A stretch of 9,114 bases of DNA from Methanocorpusculum sp. (GTDB taxonomy: Archaea; Halobacteriota; Methanomicrobia; Methanomicrobiales; Methanocorpusculaceae). The notes under the pieces were generated by a model. The model made no database searches and was not told where the DNA came from. It was given only the letters and a program-made list of their open reading frames with translations. Of this stretch, positions 1-6,779 are shown in pieces. The stretch is from positions 1 to 9,114 of the forward strand of contig DALTWN010000028.1 in assembly GCA_029987045.1 (NCBI GenBank), given 5' to 3'. The translations under genes and the position numbers were made by a program. Positions within the stretch are counted from its first letter, which is position 1. Every line of letters starts with the position of its first letter.

Positions 1-213
1 CGGGACAACAATACACGCAACATGCGCTCCCTGCCCGGTCAAAGATACGCGAGGGTATGCGACAGCATCCGGTGAACGATATCGGTTAACGGCAGGGAAC
101 AGTTCCTTTTCGGTTCATCTGTTTTCTCACGGAAGATACGTTCTTTTTCAGGTCCAGAAACCACGCCGCATCAGTATATGCTTCTGATGCCCGCATTCCA
201 GAAAGAGCGAAAA
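1..213. other. Left-edge stretch with no recognisable gene
   Basis: I see no gene I can name here. Several frames are open from the left edge: on the plus strand one ends with a stop at 73-75, one at 87-89 and one at 185-187, so one of them may be the 3' end of a gene lying to the left, but none translates to a recognisable motif. The stretch contains small inverted repeats: TCCCTGCC (28-35) pairs with GGCAGGGA (91-98), and GGAACAGTTCC (96-106) is a near-perfect dyad. Whether this is intergenic DNA or gene remnant cannot be decided from the window. Confidence 0.4.
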
Positions 214-252
214 ATATTTTATAAAATTTCCGTTTCGGAAAAAATTTAAAAT
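214..252 (+). repeat. Promoter-like 39-base direct repeat, copy 1
   Basis: This 39-base AT-rich segment matches 395-433 with a single mismatch (G at 232, A at 413). It contains a TATA-like core (TTTATAAAA, 218-226) followed by a small dyad TTTCC-gtttc-GGAAA. In the second copy the same element lies just before the ATPase start codon and looks like its core promoter, so this copy may be a duplicated or orphan promoter. The first ATG after it (255) opens only a 41-codon frame ending at 378-380. Confidence 0.75.
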
Positions 253-254
253 AT

Positions 255-380
255 ATGCGGGAGAGATGGTGCAATTTCCGGAACTGTCGGCCGGAAAAAA
301 CGCTTGAAAATCATGTTTTTTCAACGTCTATCGGCATATTCAACGTGCTTCGACGGTCAAACCGGGGAAGAAATATATAA
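255..380 (+). CDS. Possible 41-aa small ORF behind the first promoter repeat
   Basis: An ATG at 255 lies three bases beyond the first copy of the 39-base promoter-like repeat, at about the distance at which a leaderless transcript would begin. The frame stays open to TAA at 378-380. The predicted peptide is basic and Cys/Arg/Asn-rich (it starts MRERWCNF), has no domain I recognise and is not similar to the N-terminus of the ATPase that follows the second repeat copy. Its codons (CGG, AGA, CGA and AAT together) do not look like those of the neighbouring genes. It could be a small protein, the remnant of a displaced gene, or chance. The only support is position relative to the repeat. Confidence 0.15.
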   Translation: MRERWCNFRNCRPEKTLENHVFSTSIGIFNVLRRSNRGRNI

Positions 381-394
381 TTGTGGCCCCACAT

Positions 395-433
395 ATATTT
401 TATAAAATTTCCATTTCGGAAAAAATTTAAAAT
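395..433 (+). repeat. Promoter-like 39-base direct repeat, copy 2, at the ATPase start
   Basis: This is the second copy of the element at 214-252, with one mismatch in 39 bases; the two copies are 181 bases apart in the same orientation. It ends inside the ATG at 432, so the repeated unit runs exactly up to the start of the ATPase coding region. It carries the TATA-like core and a dyad TTTCC (408-412) / GGAAA (418-422) between TATA box and start codon, a position where a bound regulator could block the transcription start. Confidence 0.75.
399..407 (+). promoter_or_regulatory. TATA box of the ATPase gene
   Basis: TTTATAAAA is a good archaeal TATA match. Its centre is about 29 bases before the ATG at 432, and archaeal transcription usually starts about 25 bases after the TATA centre, so the message should be leaderless or nearly so. 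No purine-rich Shine-Dalgarno sequence precedes the ATG, which agrees with this. Confidence 0.55.
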
Positions 434-1739
434 GAATGTGAAAGAAATTCCCCGTGACCGGTATCTTGCAAAGCTGATCGAGCGCAAGCAGAACACGCTC
501 ATCAAGGTCATCACCGGTATCCGGCGGTGCGGCAAATCATATCTTCTGAATACCCTGTTCTACCGTCATCTCCGGGAATCCGGTGTCGACGAGGCACATA
601 TCATCCGGTTTGCATTCGATTCTTCCGAGGATCTGAAGTCCATCGGTGAAAACATCCTGGATCTTGCCCGTGAAAAACGGCCTGTCGATCCGGAAAAGTT
701 CATGGCATACCTTGATGGAAAAATCACGGATGAAGAGGTCTATTATCTTCTGCTCGACGAAGTACAGAACCTGGGAGCGTTCGAAACGGTTCTCAACTCA
801 TATCTGCGTCATCAGAATCTCGATATCTATGTCACCGGCAGCAACGCGAAGTTTCTTTCAAGCGACATCATTACCGAGTTCGCGGGAAGAGGCGACGAAA
901 TCCATGTCTATCCGCTCTCATTTGCCGAATACTATGCGACCTGCAAAAATGTCTCTCCGTCGCAGGCATTCGATACGTATATGCGATACGGCGGTCTGCC
1001 GTTCACCGTCCATCTGACCTCGGTCGAACAGAAAGAAGCGTATCTTATCGCACAGATGGACAATGTCTATCTCAGAGATATCATAAGAAGACATCATCTT
1101 CAGCAGAAGAACGATCTCGACGAACTGGTGAATACGCTTGCGTCCGGGATGGCATCCCTGACGAATCCGTCACGGCTTTCCCACACCTTCCGGACCGTAA
1201 AAGGGTCGACACTGTCTGCCCCGACGATCGAAACCTACCTGTCCTGTCTTGAAGATGCATTTCTGATCCGTCGTGCCATCCGGTTCGATATCCGGGGCAA
1301 GAAATACATCAATACCCCCTACAAGATCTATTTCGAGGATACGGGTCTGAGAAATGCACGGCTTGCGTTCCGGCAGATTGAACCGCCGTATCTGATGGAG
1401 AACATCATCTACAACGAGCTGCGGATCCGGGGATTCCAGGTCGATGTCGGCGTTGTCTCTGTCCGGGAAACTACTGCGGAGGGAAAGGATCTGAAAAAGC
1501 AGCTGGAAATCGATTTCGTGGCGAACAAAGGAAGTCAGAGATATTATATCCAGTCGGCATGGATGATTCCTGACAAGGAGAAAGAGTATCAGGAACTGCG
1601 GTCGTTCGATATGACGAATGATTCGTTCAAGAAGATCCTGATCCAGGGAACCGAGATGCAGCCCTGGCGCAATGACAAGGGATATGTCATCATGGGAATC
1701 ACCGATTTCCTGCTGAATATCGATAGTCTTAACTGGTAA
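432..1739 (+). CDS. AAA ATPase with C-terminal DUF4143 domain
   Basis: This predicted 435-aa P-loop ATPase belongs to the AAA_14/DUF4143 group (COG1373-like), common in multiple copies in archaea and of unproven function. The N-terminal ATPase domain shows Walker A GIRRCGKS (29-36), Walker B YYLLLDE (104-110) and a YVTGSN strand (133-138) like sensor 1. The C-terminal half starts near YLRDIIRRH and ends in a PD-(D/E)XK-like fold: ENIIYNEL, then LEIDFV, then YIQSAW, where Gln stands in place of the catalytic Lys, as is usual in this family; nuclease activity is therefore doubtful. The frame extends upstream to a TTG at 381, but the ATG at 432 is preferred because the protein then begins at the usual MNV-KEIPRDRY region, while the extension would translate the repeat and TATA box. 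The gene stands alone; the next gene starts 65 bases after its stop and has its own promoter. It may be an accessory or toxin-like element, but nothing in the sequence settles this. Confidence 0.9.
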   Translation: MNVKEIPRDRYLAKLIERKQNTLIKVITGIRRCGKSYLLNTLFYRHLRESGVDEAHIIRFAFDSSEDLKSIGENILDLAREKRPVDPEKFMAYLDGKITDEEVYYLLLDEVQNLGAFETVLNSYLRHQNLDIYVTGSNAKFLSSDIITEFAGRGDEIHVYPLSFAEYYATCKNVSPSQAFDTYMRYGGLPFTVHLTSVEQKEAYLIAQMDNVYLRDIIRRHHLQQKNDLDELVNTLASGMASLTNPSRLSHTFRTVKGSTLSAPTIETYLSCLEDAFLIRRAIRFDIRGKKYINTPYKIYFEDTGLRNARLAFRQIEPPYLMENIIYNELRIRGFQVDVGVVSVRETTAEGKDLKKQLEIDFVANKGSQRYYIQSAWMIPDKEKEYQELRSFDMTNDSFKKILIQGTEMQPWRNDKGYVIMGITDFLLNIDSLNW

Positions 1740-1754
1740 CATCCAAAGGGGAGA

Positions 1755-1776
1755 GAGGATACGAATCTATATCCTC
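1755..1776 (+). promoter_or_regulatory. TATA box within a small hairpin before the DHS gene
   Basis: GAGGATA (1755-1761) and TATCCTC (1770-1776) form a perfect 7-bp inverted repeat with an 8-base loop. The right arm overlaps a TATA-like CTATATCC (1767-1774) centred about 34 bases before the ATG at 1805, the spacing seen for other genes here. The dyad may be an operator over the TATA box, or a weak 3' hairpin for the ATPase message; no T-run follows, which argues against a terminator. Confidence 0.35.
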
Positions 1777-1804
1777 ATTCAGAGCCAAACGTATTACCAG
1801 TATT

Positions 1805-2740
1805 ATGCCGAAACATTGTGAAACCCCGGTAAAACAGTTCATTCCCCGCGGAAACATGACCGTCGACCAGATGGTCCGCGAAATGGGAGATGCAGGCGCA
1901 TACAACGGCGGCAGTCTTTCCCACGGCGTCGATGTCTATGAAAAGATGCTGCGTGATCCCGATATGACGAAATTCTTCGGTCTGTCCGGCGCCATGGTTC
2001 CTGCCGGAATGGGCGGCATCGTTTCCACCCTGATCGAAAAAGGACATATCGATATCCTCACCTCGACCGGTGCGAACCTGACCCACGATGTCATCGAAGC
2101 GATCGGATGTCACCACTATCACGGTAAAGCGGAAGTCGACGATCTGGAACTCAGAAAAGATGAAGTCAACAGAATCTACGACGTGTTCCTGCCGAACGAA
2201 GGATACGAGGAACTCGAAGGATTCATCCAGGATGTCTACGGCAATCTGCCGGAAGAACCGATCACCATCAGCAAACTCCTGCGCACCATCGGCGAACAGC
2301 TGGATACCGGTATCCTTGCGACGGCGGCAAAACACGATATCCCGGTCTACTGCCCGGCATTCCAGGATTCGGTGCTCGGTCTGCAGTACTGGATGTACTC
2401 GCAGTTCCACAAGAAGACGATTCTCGACGCCATCGGCGACATGCACCAGCTGCTCAATACCGCATTCAATGTAAAGAAGGCGGGAGCAGTTCTCGTCGGC
2501 GGCGGTGTTCCGAAGAATTTCACTCTCCAGACCATGCTGATGACCGAGAATGCGTTCACGTATGTAATCCAGCTGACCGGCGACCGTCCGGATCTCGGCG
2601 GTCTTTCCGGAGCTACCCTCGACGAGGCAAAATCATGGGGTAAAATCGGAGAAGGCGGTGTCGGTGTCACCATCTACGGCGATGCGACCATCACCCTGCC
2701 GATTCTCGCCTGTGCAACCATGGAACGTCTCGGCGAATAA
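1805..2740 (+). CDS. dys: Deoxyhypusine synthase family protein
   Basis: This 311-aa cytosolic protein matches the deoxyhypusine synthase family along its whole length. The enzyme moves the aminobutyl group of spermidine to a lysine of aIF5A with NAD, the first step of hypusine formation. The active-site lysine is in WGK (Lys280), in the family context DEAKSWGKI, and a C-terminal IYGDATITLPIL strand follows. Other landmarks are TSTGAN (86-91), VFLPNEGYEELEGF (127-140), CPAFQDS (183-189) and GGGVPK ending at Lys237. Compared by eye with human DHS, Lys329, Trp327, Glu323, Lys287 and Asp238 are kept, but spermidine-binding His288, Asp243 and Asp316 appear to be Asn238, Leu193 and Leu267. The TGANLTHD motif resembles the group that also contains bacterial DHS-like/homospermidine synthases. 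The substrate may therefore differ; the gene symbol follows family usage. The ATG at 1805 has no Shine-Dalgarno sequence, suggesting a leaderless message. Confidence 0.9.
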   Translation: MPKHCETPVKQFIPRGNMTVDQMVREMGDAGAYNGGSLSHGVDVYEKMLRDPDMTKFFGLSGAMVPAGMGGIVSTLIEKGHIDILTSTGANLTHDVIEAIGCHHYHGKAEVDDLELRKDEVNRIYDVFLPNEGYEELEGFIQDVYGNLPEEPITISKLLRTIGEQLDTGILATAAKHDIPVYCPAFQDSVLGLQYWMYSQFHKKTILDAIGDMHQLLNTAFNVKKAGAVLVGGGVPKNFTLQTMLMTENAFTYVIQLTGDRPDLGGLSGATLDEAKSWGKIGEGGVGVTIYGDATITLPILACATMERLGE

Positions 2741-2757
2741 TTTTTCCACTCTTTTTT
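2741..2757 (+). terminator. T-rich terminator after the DHS gene
   Basis: Directly after the TAA of the DHS gene come TTTTT (2741-2745) and TTTTTT (2752-2757). Oligo-T runs without a stable hairpin are the usual intrinsic terminators of archaeal RNA polymerase. The second run reaches the last codon of the convergent phosphodiesterase gene, so the two genes share their 3' boundary. Confidence 0.5.
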
Positions 2758-3572
2758 CACGGCCGGATCTTTTCGAAAATAATCGTATCGAATATACCGG
2801 CGGCAGTCTCTAAATCTTCTGCCGTCCTGACGGTCCAGCCGAACAGGACCGGACGATACAGCAGGCGGCAGATCCGGAAGGTCGGTGACCTGATATCCGC
2901 AATATTGCAGGCAAGAAAATCCGGTCTGACGACCCCGTTCAAAAGCATGTGCGACAGAACAAACCGTATGTAAACCGGCTGCGATTTCGGCAGATCGTGT
3001 CTCTGGACCAGCTGGCCGCAAAGAACGTCCGGACGATTCTTCCTGAACCAGGACACCTGCAGCGGATTGAACGATTCGATGGCATACGGGCCCGGATATC
3101 GCGCCAAGAGTTCAGCTGTCTTTTCCGCAAGAAACGTATCTTTCGTCTCGCATTTGAGTTCGACCAGAAGCGGGGTATCCGTCAGCTCCGAAAGAACAAC
3201 TGAAAACAGCGGGATATGCGCATCGGTTCCGAACAGCGGAACGGAAGAAAGGTCGTCATAGGTAAGATCGGCGACACGGACGTCTCTGCCTGCCGCCCGC
3301 AAAAGCGTATCGTCATGGAACACGACAACCTGCCGGTCCTTAGTCAGCCGTACATCGAGTTCGATACCGTATCCGGCATCGCGTGCCTTGCGGAACGCTT
3401 CAAGCGTGTTTTCCGCGGCTGTATCGTCATGCAGACCGCGATGCGCAAACTTCGTCCCGGCAAACCGCACTGTTTCTTCCGTGCGCCTGGACGAGGGACG
3501 AATCATCACAAGATAGGCGATCATGAGAAGGAAAATGACCACGATGACGATGAGAAGAACGAGCCGGAACAT
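2757..3572 (-). CDS. Membrane-anchored glycerophosphodiester phosphodiesterase
   Basis: This 271-aa protein should hydrolyse glycerophosphodiesters to sn-glycerol 3-phosphate (or a related phosphate) and an alcohol. Residues 2-24 form one hydrophobic segment (a signal anchor), and the GDPD TIM-barrel begins at about residue 38. The catalytic set is complete: HRG (His44-Arg45), ENTLEAF (54-60), ELDVR (Glu71, Asp73), FHDD (His86, Asp87) and ELK (Glu138, Lys140). Later family marks are ESFNP, the GWTVRTAEDL strand and the closing FDTIIFE. Basic residues (Arg25, Arg29, Arg30) just after the membrane segment hint that the catalytic domain faces the cytoplasm, by the positive-inside rule. A TATA-like CTATATCT on the minus strand (3602-3609) is about 34 bases before the ATG. 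Its stop lies 16 bases from that of the DHS gene. In an archaeon with ether lipids the natural substrate is uncertain. Confidence 0.92.
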   Translation of the reverse strand: MFRLVLLIVIVVIFLLMIAYLVMIRPSSRRTEETVRFAGTKFAHRGLHDDTAAENTLEAFRKARDAGYGIELDVRLTKDRQVVVFHDDTLLRAAGRDVRVADLTYDDLSSVPLFGTDAHIPLFSVVLSELTDTPLLVELKCETKDTFLAEKTAELLARYPGPYAIESFNPLQVSWFRKNRPDVLCGQLVQRHDLPKSQPVYIRFVLSHMLLNGVVRPDFLACNIADIRSPTFRICRLLYRPVLFGWTVRTAEDLETAAGIFDTIIFEKIRP

Positions 3573-3670
3573 GGTACTGTAGATACACGTATGATAGGGG
3601 GAGATATAGCTGTTTTTCCTGCCGGTTCAGCCAAAGTAGTAAATGGATATCCGTCCAATATAACAGACAT
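3573..3670. promoter_or_regulatory. Divergent promoter region, phosphodiesterase / HPS-RraA
   Basis: These 98 bases separate two divergent start codons. On the minus strand a TATA-like CTATATCT (3602-3609) sits about 34 bases before the phosphodiesterase ATG. For the plus-strand gene the best candidate is CCAAAGTAGTAAAT (3631-3644), which could be a BRE plus TATA box about 30 bases before the ATG at 3671; it is weak. A perfect palindrome GGATATCC (3645-3652) lies between this box and the start codon. Neither gene has a Shine-Dalgarno sequence. Confidence 0.4.
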
Positions 3671-4951
3671 ATGACAATCATCCTCCAGACTGCGCTCGAT
3701 CTGACGGAAGGCAGCCGTGCACTCAATATTGCAAAAGATGCGGTTGCCGGCGGGACCGACTGGATCGAAGCAGGCACACCGCTCATCAAAAGTGAGGGCA
3801 TGAATATCGTCCGGTCACTGCGCAAAGAATTCCCCGGACATAAGATAGTCGCCGATCTCAAGACTTCGGATACCGGAGGAATCGAAGTCGAGATGGCGGC
3901 AAAGGCAGGAGCGGATGTCGTGTGCATTCTGGCATCTGCAGACGATGCCGTTATCCGCGATGCAGTCCGCGGTGCAAATCTCTACGGCGTCGAACTCATG
4001 GCCGATATGATGAACGTAAAGGACGTCGCGTCACGGGCAAAGGAACTTGCCGGAATGGGTGTCCAGATCATCAATGCCCATGTGGGTATCGACCAGCAGA
4101 TGGAAGGAAAGGATCCGCTCGATGTACTCGAAAACCTCGGAAATCTCGGTGTCAGAATTGCGGTCGCAGGAGGACTGACCGCAGAAACCGCAGCAGCAGC
4201 AGCAGCGAAAGGTGCCGATATCGTCATCGTCGGTGCCACCATCGTCAAGGCGGCCGATGTGAAAAAAGCGGCTGCAGACGTACGGGCGGCAATCGATGCA
4301 CCGAAAGCTGCCAGGAAATCCGCCGGTTCACTCGATGATGAAATCCGCAGACTGCTTGCAGAAGTCACGACACCGAACGTCAGCGATGCAATGTACCGGA
4401 AAGGCGCAATGTCCGGTCTTGCTGTCCGCCACACGCCGAAGAAGATGATCGGAAAAGCGGTCACCGTCCAGACCTTCGGCGGCGACTGGTCGAAACCCGT
4501 TCAGGCAATCGATGTCTGCAATCCGGGCGATGTCCTGATCATCTGCAACGACGAACGCTGTGATATCGCACCCTGGGGAGAACTGGCAACCCATTCGGCG
4601 AAAATGCGCAGTATATCAGGTATCGTCATCGACGGTGCGGTACGCGACTGGGACGATATCACGGAACTCGATGTTCCGGTCTATGCGAAATCGGTACAGC
4701 CGAACGCCGGCGAACCGAAAGGATTCGGCGAAATCAACGCCGAGATCTCCTGCTGCGGCCAGACGGTCCGGCCGGGAGACTGGATCGTCGGCGACATGTC
4801 CGGCGTCGTCGTGATTCCCCGCGAACGTGCCTATGAAATCGCCCGGCGTGCCGTCGAAGTCCATCATACGGAGATACGGATACGTGAAGAGATCCATAAC
4901 GGCGGAACCCTCGGATCCCTGCAGCAGCTGCTCCGCTGGGAGAAACACTAA
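3671..4951 (+). CDS. 3-Hexulose-6-phosphate synthase fused to an RraA-like domain
   Basis: This 426-aa fusion has two domains. Residues 1-210 are a 3-hexulose-6-phosphate synthase (orotidine-decarboxylase superfamily barrel), which interconverts ribulose 5-phosphate plus formaldehyde and arabino-hex-3-ulose 6-phosphate. Conserved acids and lysine are visible: Asp10, Glu33 in IEAGTPLIKSEG, and Asp62, Lys64, Asp67 in ADLKTSD; His137 lies in NAHVGID and the phosphate loops are AGG (166-168) and GAT (188-190). In methanogens the reverse reaction is thought to make ribulose 5-phosphate from fructose 6-phosphate with a hexulose-phosphate isomerase, which is not in this window. After an Ala-rich linker (six consecutive Ala, 174-179, lie earlier in the barrel), residues from about 222 to 426 form an RraA/aldolase-type domain with WGELATHSAK and DGAVRD (Arg325, Asp326). 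The TAA directly abuts the ATG of the next gene, so the two are very likely co-translated. Such fusions are often annotated as bifunctional HPS/ribonuclease regulator. Confidence 0.93.
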   Translation: MTIILQTALDLTEGSRALNIAKDAVAGGTDWIEAGTPLIKSEGMNIVRSLRKEFPGHKIVADLKTSDTGGIEVEMAAKAGADVVCILASADDAVIRDAVRGANLYGVELMADMMNVKDVASRAKELAGMGVQIINAHVGIDQQMEGKDPLDVLENLGNLGVRIAVAGGLTAETAAAAAAKGADIVIVGATIVKAADVKKAAADVRAAIDAPKAARKSAGSLDDEIRRLLAEVTTPNVSDAMYRKGAMSGLAVRHTPKKMIGKAVTVQTFGGDWSKPVQAIDVCNPGDVLIICNDERCDIAPWGELATHSAKMRSISGIVIDGAVRDWDDITELDVPVYAKSVQPNAGEPKGFGEINAEISCCGQTVRPGDWIVGDMSGVVVIPRERAYEIARRAVEVHHTEIRIREEIHNGGTLGSLQQLLRWEKH

Positions 4952-5746
4952 ATGGCACGTTCCGGCAAAAAACCGACCGTGAGCGATCCGAAGGATCCGG
5001 TGCTCTGGTGCAAGGAAGCTGCTTCCCGCAAAACCGGCGGCGATTTGGATGCCGCACTCTTCTGCTACAAGGAAGCCGTCAAACTCCGGCCGGATACCCC
5101 GGATGTCTGGTACAACATCATCTATCTGGCGGAACAGACCGGCGACCGTGCGACCGCCCTTGCCGCCGCATGTACTGCAGGAAAACTGTTTGCGACCGAT
5201 TACCGGTTCCCCGCCGAAGAGGCGCGGTTCTTCGCGGAAGGCGGTAAACCGACCGAAGCGATTGCAGCATCCGAACGGGCACTGGCAATCAATCCGCATT
5301 CGCCGACACTTCTTTCCAACAAAGCAGGGTATCTGCTGGTCCTCGGGAAGAACGAGGAGGCACTCAAGGAAGCGGAAGCCGCACTGGCAATCGATCCGAC
5401 GTATGTATCAGCGGTTCTGCATAAGGTACATGCCCTGGTGAATCTCGGAAACCTTGTCGATGCGGATGCACTGCTGGACGATGACCTGGTCAGTTCGGAT
5501 ATCCGGGCAATCAAGATGCAGGTAAACATCTGTATCCGCAGCCAGAACCTGACAAAGGCTCTTGCACGGGTCGAAGAAGCGACACAGATTGCACCCGATG
5601 ACGACGAAGTCTGGGCACTGTGCGGAATCACCCATGCCTGTCTGAACGAAAAGGATGAGGCCGCAGCGGCATTGACAAAAGCGATCAAACTGAATCCGCG
5701 GGAAAAATCATACCGCACCAATCTTGCAGCTCTGCGGAAAATATAG
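4952..5746 (+). CDS. TPR-repeat protein
   Basis: This 264-aa soluble protein consists almost entirely of tetratricopeptide repeats, helix pairs of about 34 residues that mediate protein-protein contacts. About seven units can be drawn, starting near residue 16; the clearest carry the pattern of A at position 20 and P at the end, such as ALFCYKEAVKLRP (35-47), ALAINP, ALAIDP, ATQIAP and AIKLNP. The first 15 residues are basic and probably disordered. There is no signal peptide or membrane segment. The ATG follows the stop of the HPS-RraA gene without a gap (TAAATG), and GGAG lies about 12-15 bases upstream inside that gene, so translation is probably coupled. This suggests an adaptor linked to the upstream enzyme, but the partner cannot be read from the sequence. 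The tail faces the convergent DUF1624 gene across three bases. Confidence 0.88.
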   Translation: MARSGKKPTVSDPKDPVLWCKEAASRKTGGDLDAALFCYKEAVKLRPDTPDVWYNIIYLAEQTGDRATALAAACTAGKLFATDYRFPAEEARFFAEGGKPTEAIAASERALAINPHSPTLLSNKAGYLLVLGKNEEALKEAEAALAIDPTYVSAVLHKVHALVNLGNLVDADALLDDDLVSSDIRAIKMQVNICIRSQNLTKALARVEEATQIAPDDDEVWALCGITHACLNEKDEAAAALTKAIKLNPREKSYRTNLAALRKI

Positions 5747-5749
5747 ATC

Positions 5750-6580
5750 TCACGGTATCATCGGACTGATCGGAGCGCCGAACAGGGCACAGACAAGACA
5801 GATCAGAGCGATTATTCCGGCAAGTACCGGGATGTGGAGAACATAGATCTGCAGTGGATACTTTCCGACGGTGGCAAGGAATCTGAAGAATCTGTTCGGC
5901 TGAGGAACCGTGAACCGCCGATGGCCGTTCGGATACAGAACCGAGCCGAGAGCGAATCCCATCAGCATGATACCGACCCAGGGAAACAGCGGGAAATAGT
6001 CACGGGGCATGAAATCTCCCGGGAGAATGCCGAGCGGCAGCAGGAATGCCGGACCCTGGATGGTACTGAGGAAGAACCCGAGAAGAATGAGAGCGAGCGC
6101 AGGAATACATGCCCATTTCTTCAGTCCCAGGAACGGAAGACAGATGATCATGCCGCATCCCATCATCATCAGGATCGTGAAATACATGAACCGGCCGTCA
6201 CCGATGAAGAAGTGAATGATGAGCGATCCGATGAATGCGATGACGATACCGACGATGACCACCTGTATACCGCGTTTGATGACTGCGATATTGTATGCTT
6301 TCTTCGACAGTCCTTCCATACGCCGCTGACGAAGCATCAGGGAAAATCCGCAGATCAGAACGAAGAGAGCAGTACCAAGGTGGATATACTGGAAATTGAT
6401 TCCGGGAACGATGTTCCTGCAGATGAGATCTTCCCAGATATCGACGGATATGATACCGAACATCGCCATGATGAAGATTGCATGGAAAATGATCATGCCG
6501 ATGAGACAGATACCACGGGCTGCATCGATTTCCCAGTACCGTTCATTTCGGGGAGCTGGTGAAGAGCTGGTATCTGTCAT
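5750..6580 (-). CDS. DUF1624 / HGSNAT-like multi-pass membrane protein
   Basis: This 276-aa integral membrane protein fits the DUF1624 family (heparan-alpha-glucosaminide N-acetyltransferase catalytic-domain type). The family start, RYWEIDAARGICLIGMIIFH (14-33), is clear, with the EIDxxRG motif leading into the first membrane helix and a His at 33. About seven hydrophobic helices follow, near 24-44, 66-83, 108-130, 138-157, 161-178, 198-220 and 248-271; the last includes LQIYVLHIPVL, also typical of membrane acyltransferases. HGSNAT moves acetyl groups across a membrane to sugars; whether this short archaeal protein acylates a surface glycan is only inference. The first 12 residues are Ser/Pro/polar. 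A TATA box lies about 36 bases before the ATG, with no Shine-Dalgarno sequence. The gene is tail-to-tail with the TPR gene and faces away from the replication origin. Confidence 0.88.
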   Translation of the reverse strand: MTDTSSSPAPRNERYWEIDAARGICLIGMIIFHAIFIMAMFGIISVDIWEDLICRNIVPGINFQYIHLGTALFVLICGFSLMLRQRRMEGLSKKAYNIAVIKRGIQVVIVGIVIAFIGSLIIHFFIGDGRFMYFTILMMMGCGMIICLPFLGLKKWACIPALALILLGFFLSTIQGPAFLLPLGILPGDFMPRDYFPLFPWVGIMLMGFALGSVLYPNGHRRFTVPQPNRFFRFLATVGKYPLQIYVLHIPVLAGIIALICLVCALFGAPISPMIP

Positions 6581-6611
6581 GATAGTACTGATATGTTGGC
6601 AATACTGACGG

Positions 6612-6620
6612 TTATAAATA
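6612..6620 (-). promoter_or_regulatory. TATA box of the DUF1624 gene
   Basis: On the minus strand TATTTATAA is a good archaeal TATA element centred about 36 bases before the ATG at 6580. Transcription should start about ten bases before the start codon, giving a very short leader. No Shine-Dalgarno sequence is present in that interval. Confidence 0.5.
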
Positions 6621-6779
6621 GTGGATTCAGACAGATAGAACCAGATGATAAAGACCTATGTTTCGTATGGAACTTTTATCCTGGAGAAAATGAGGACAAA
6701 TCATCAGTGAATCATGGGATATTTAGGATATTTTCTGGTTTGATTCAGAAAATTTGATGAGAGAAAAATTGTAGGGGGA

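Noticed and set aside
381..431. Upstream TTG start extending the ATPase by 17 residues
   Set aside because: The extension would translate the TATA box and the 39-base repeat, and the ATG at 432 fits the expected leaderless start.
1775..2446. A 223-codon minus-strand frame opposite the DHS gene
   Set aside because: It is a shadow frame; the plus strand encodes a full conserved enzyme.
3216..3674. A 152-codon plus-strand frame opposite the phosphodiesterase start
   Set aside because: It is antisense to the catalytic GDPD motifs and would run through the divergent promoter into the next start codon.
4190..4207. GCA trinucleotide run inside the HPS domain
   Set aside because: It encodes six alanines in a helix after the phosphate loop; short and in frame, with no sign of repeat expansion.
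4616..5299. A 227-codon minus-strand frame across the HPS-RraA/TPR junction
   Set aside because: It overlaps two well-supported plus-strand genes and has no recognisable motif.
5834..6562. A 242-codon plus-strand frame opposite the DUF1624 gene
   Set aside because: Its highly charged Asp/Glu/His-rich product is what the antisense of a membrane protein gives; the minus-strand frame has the recognisable family motifs.
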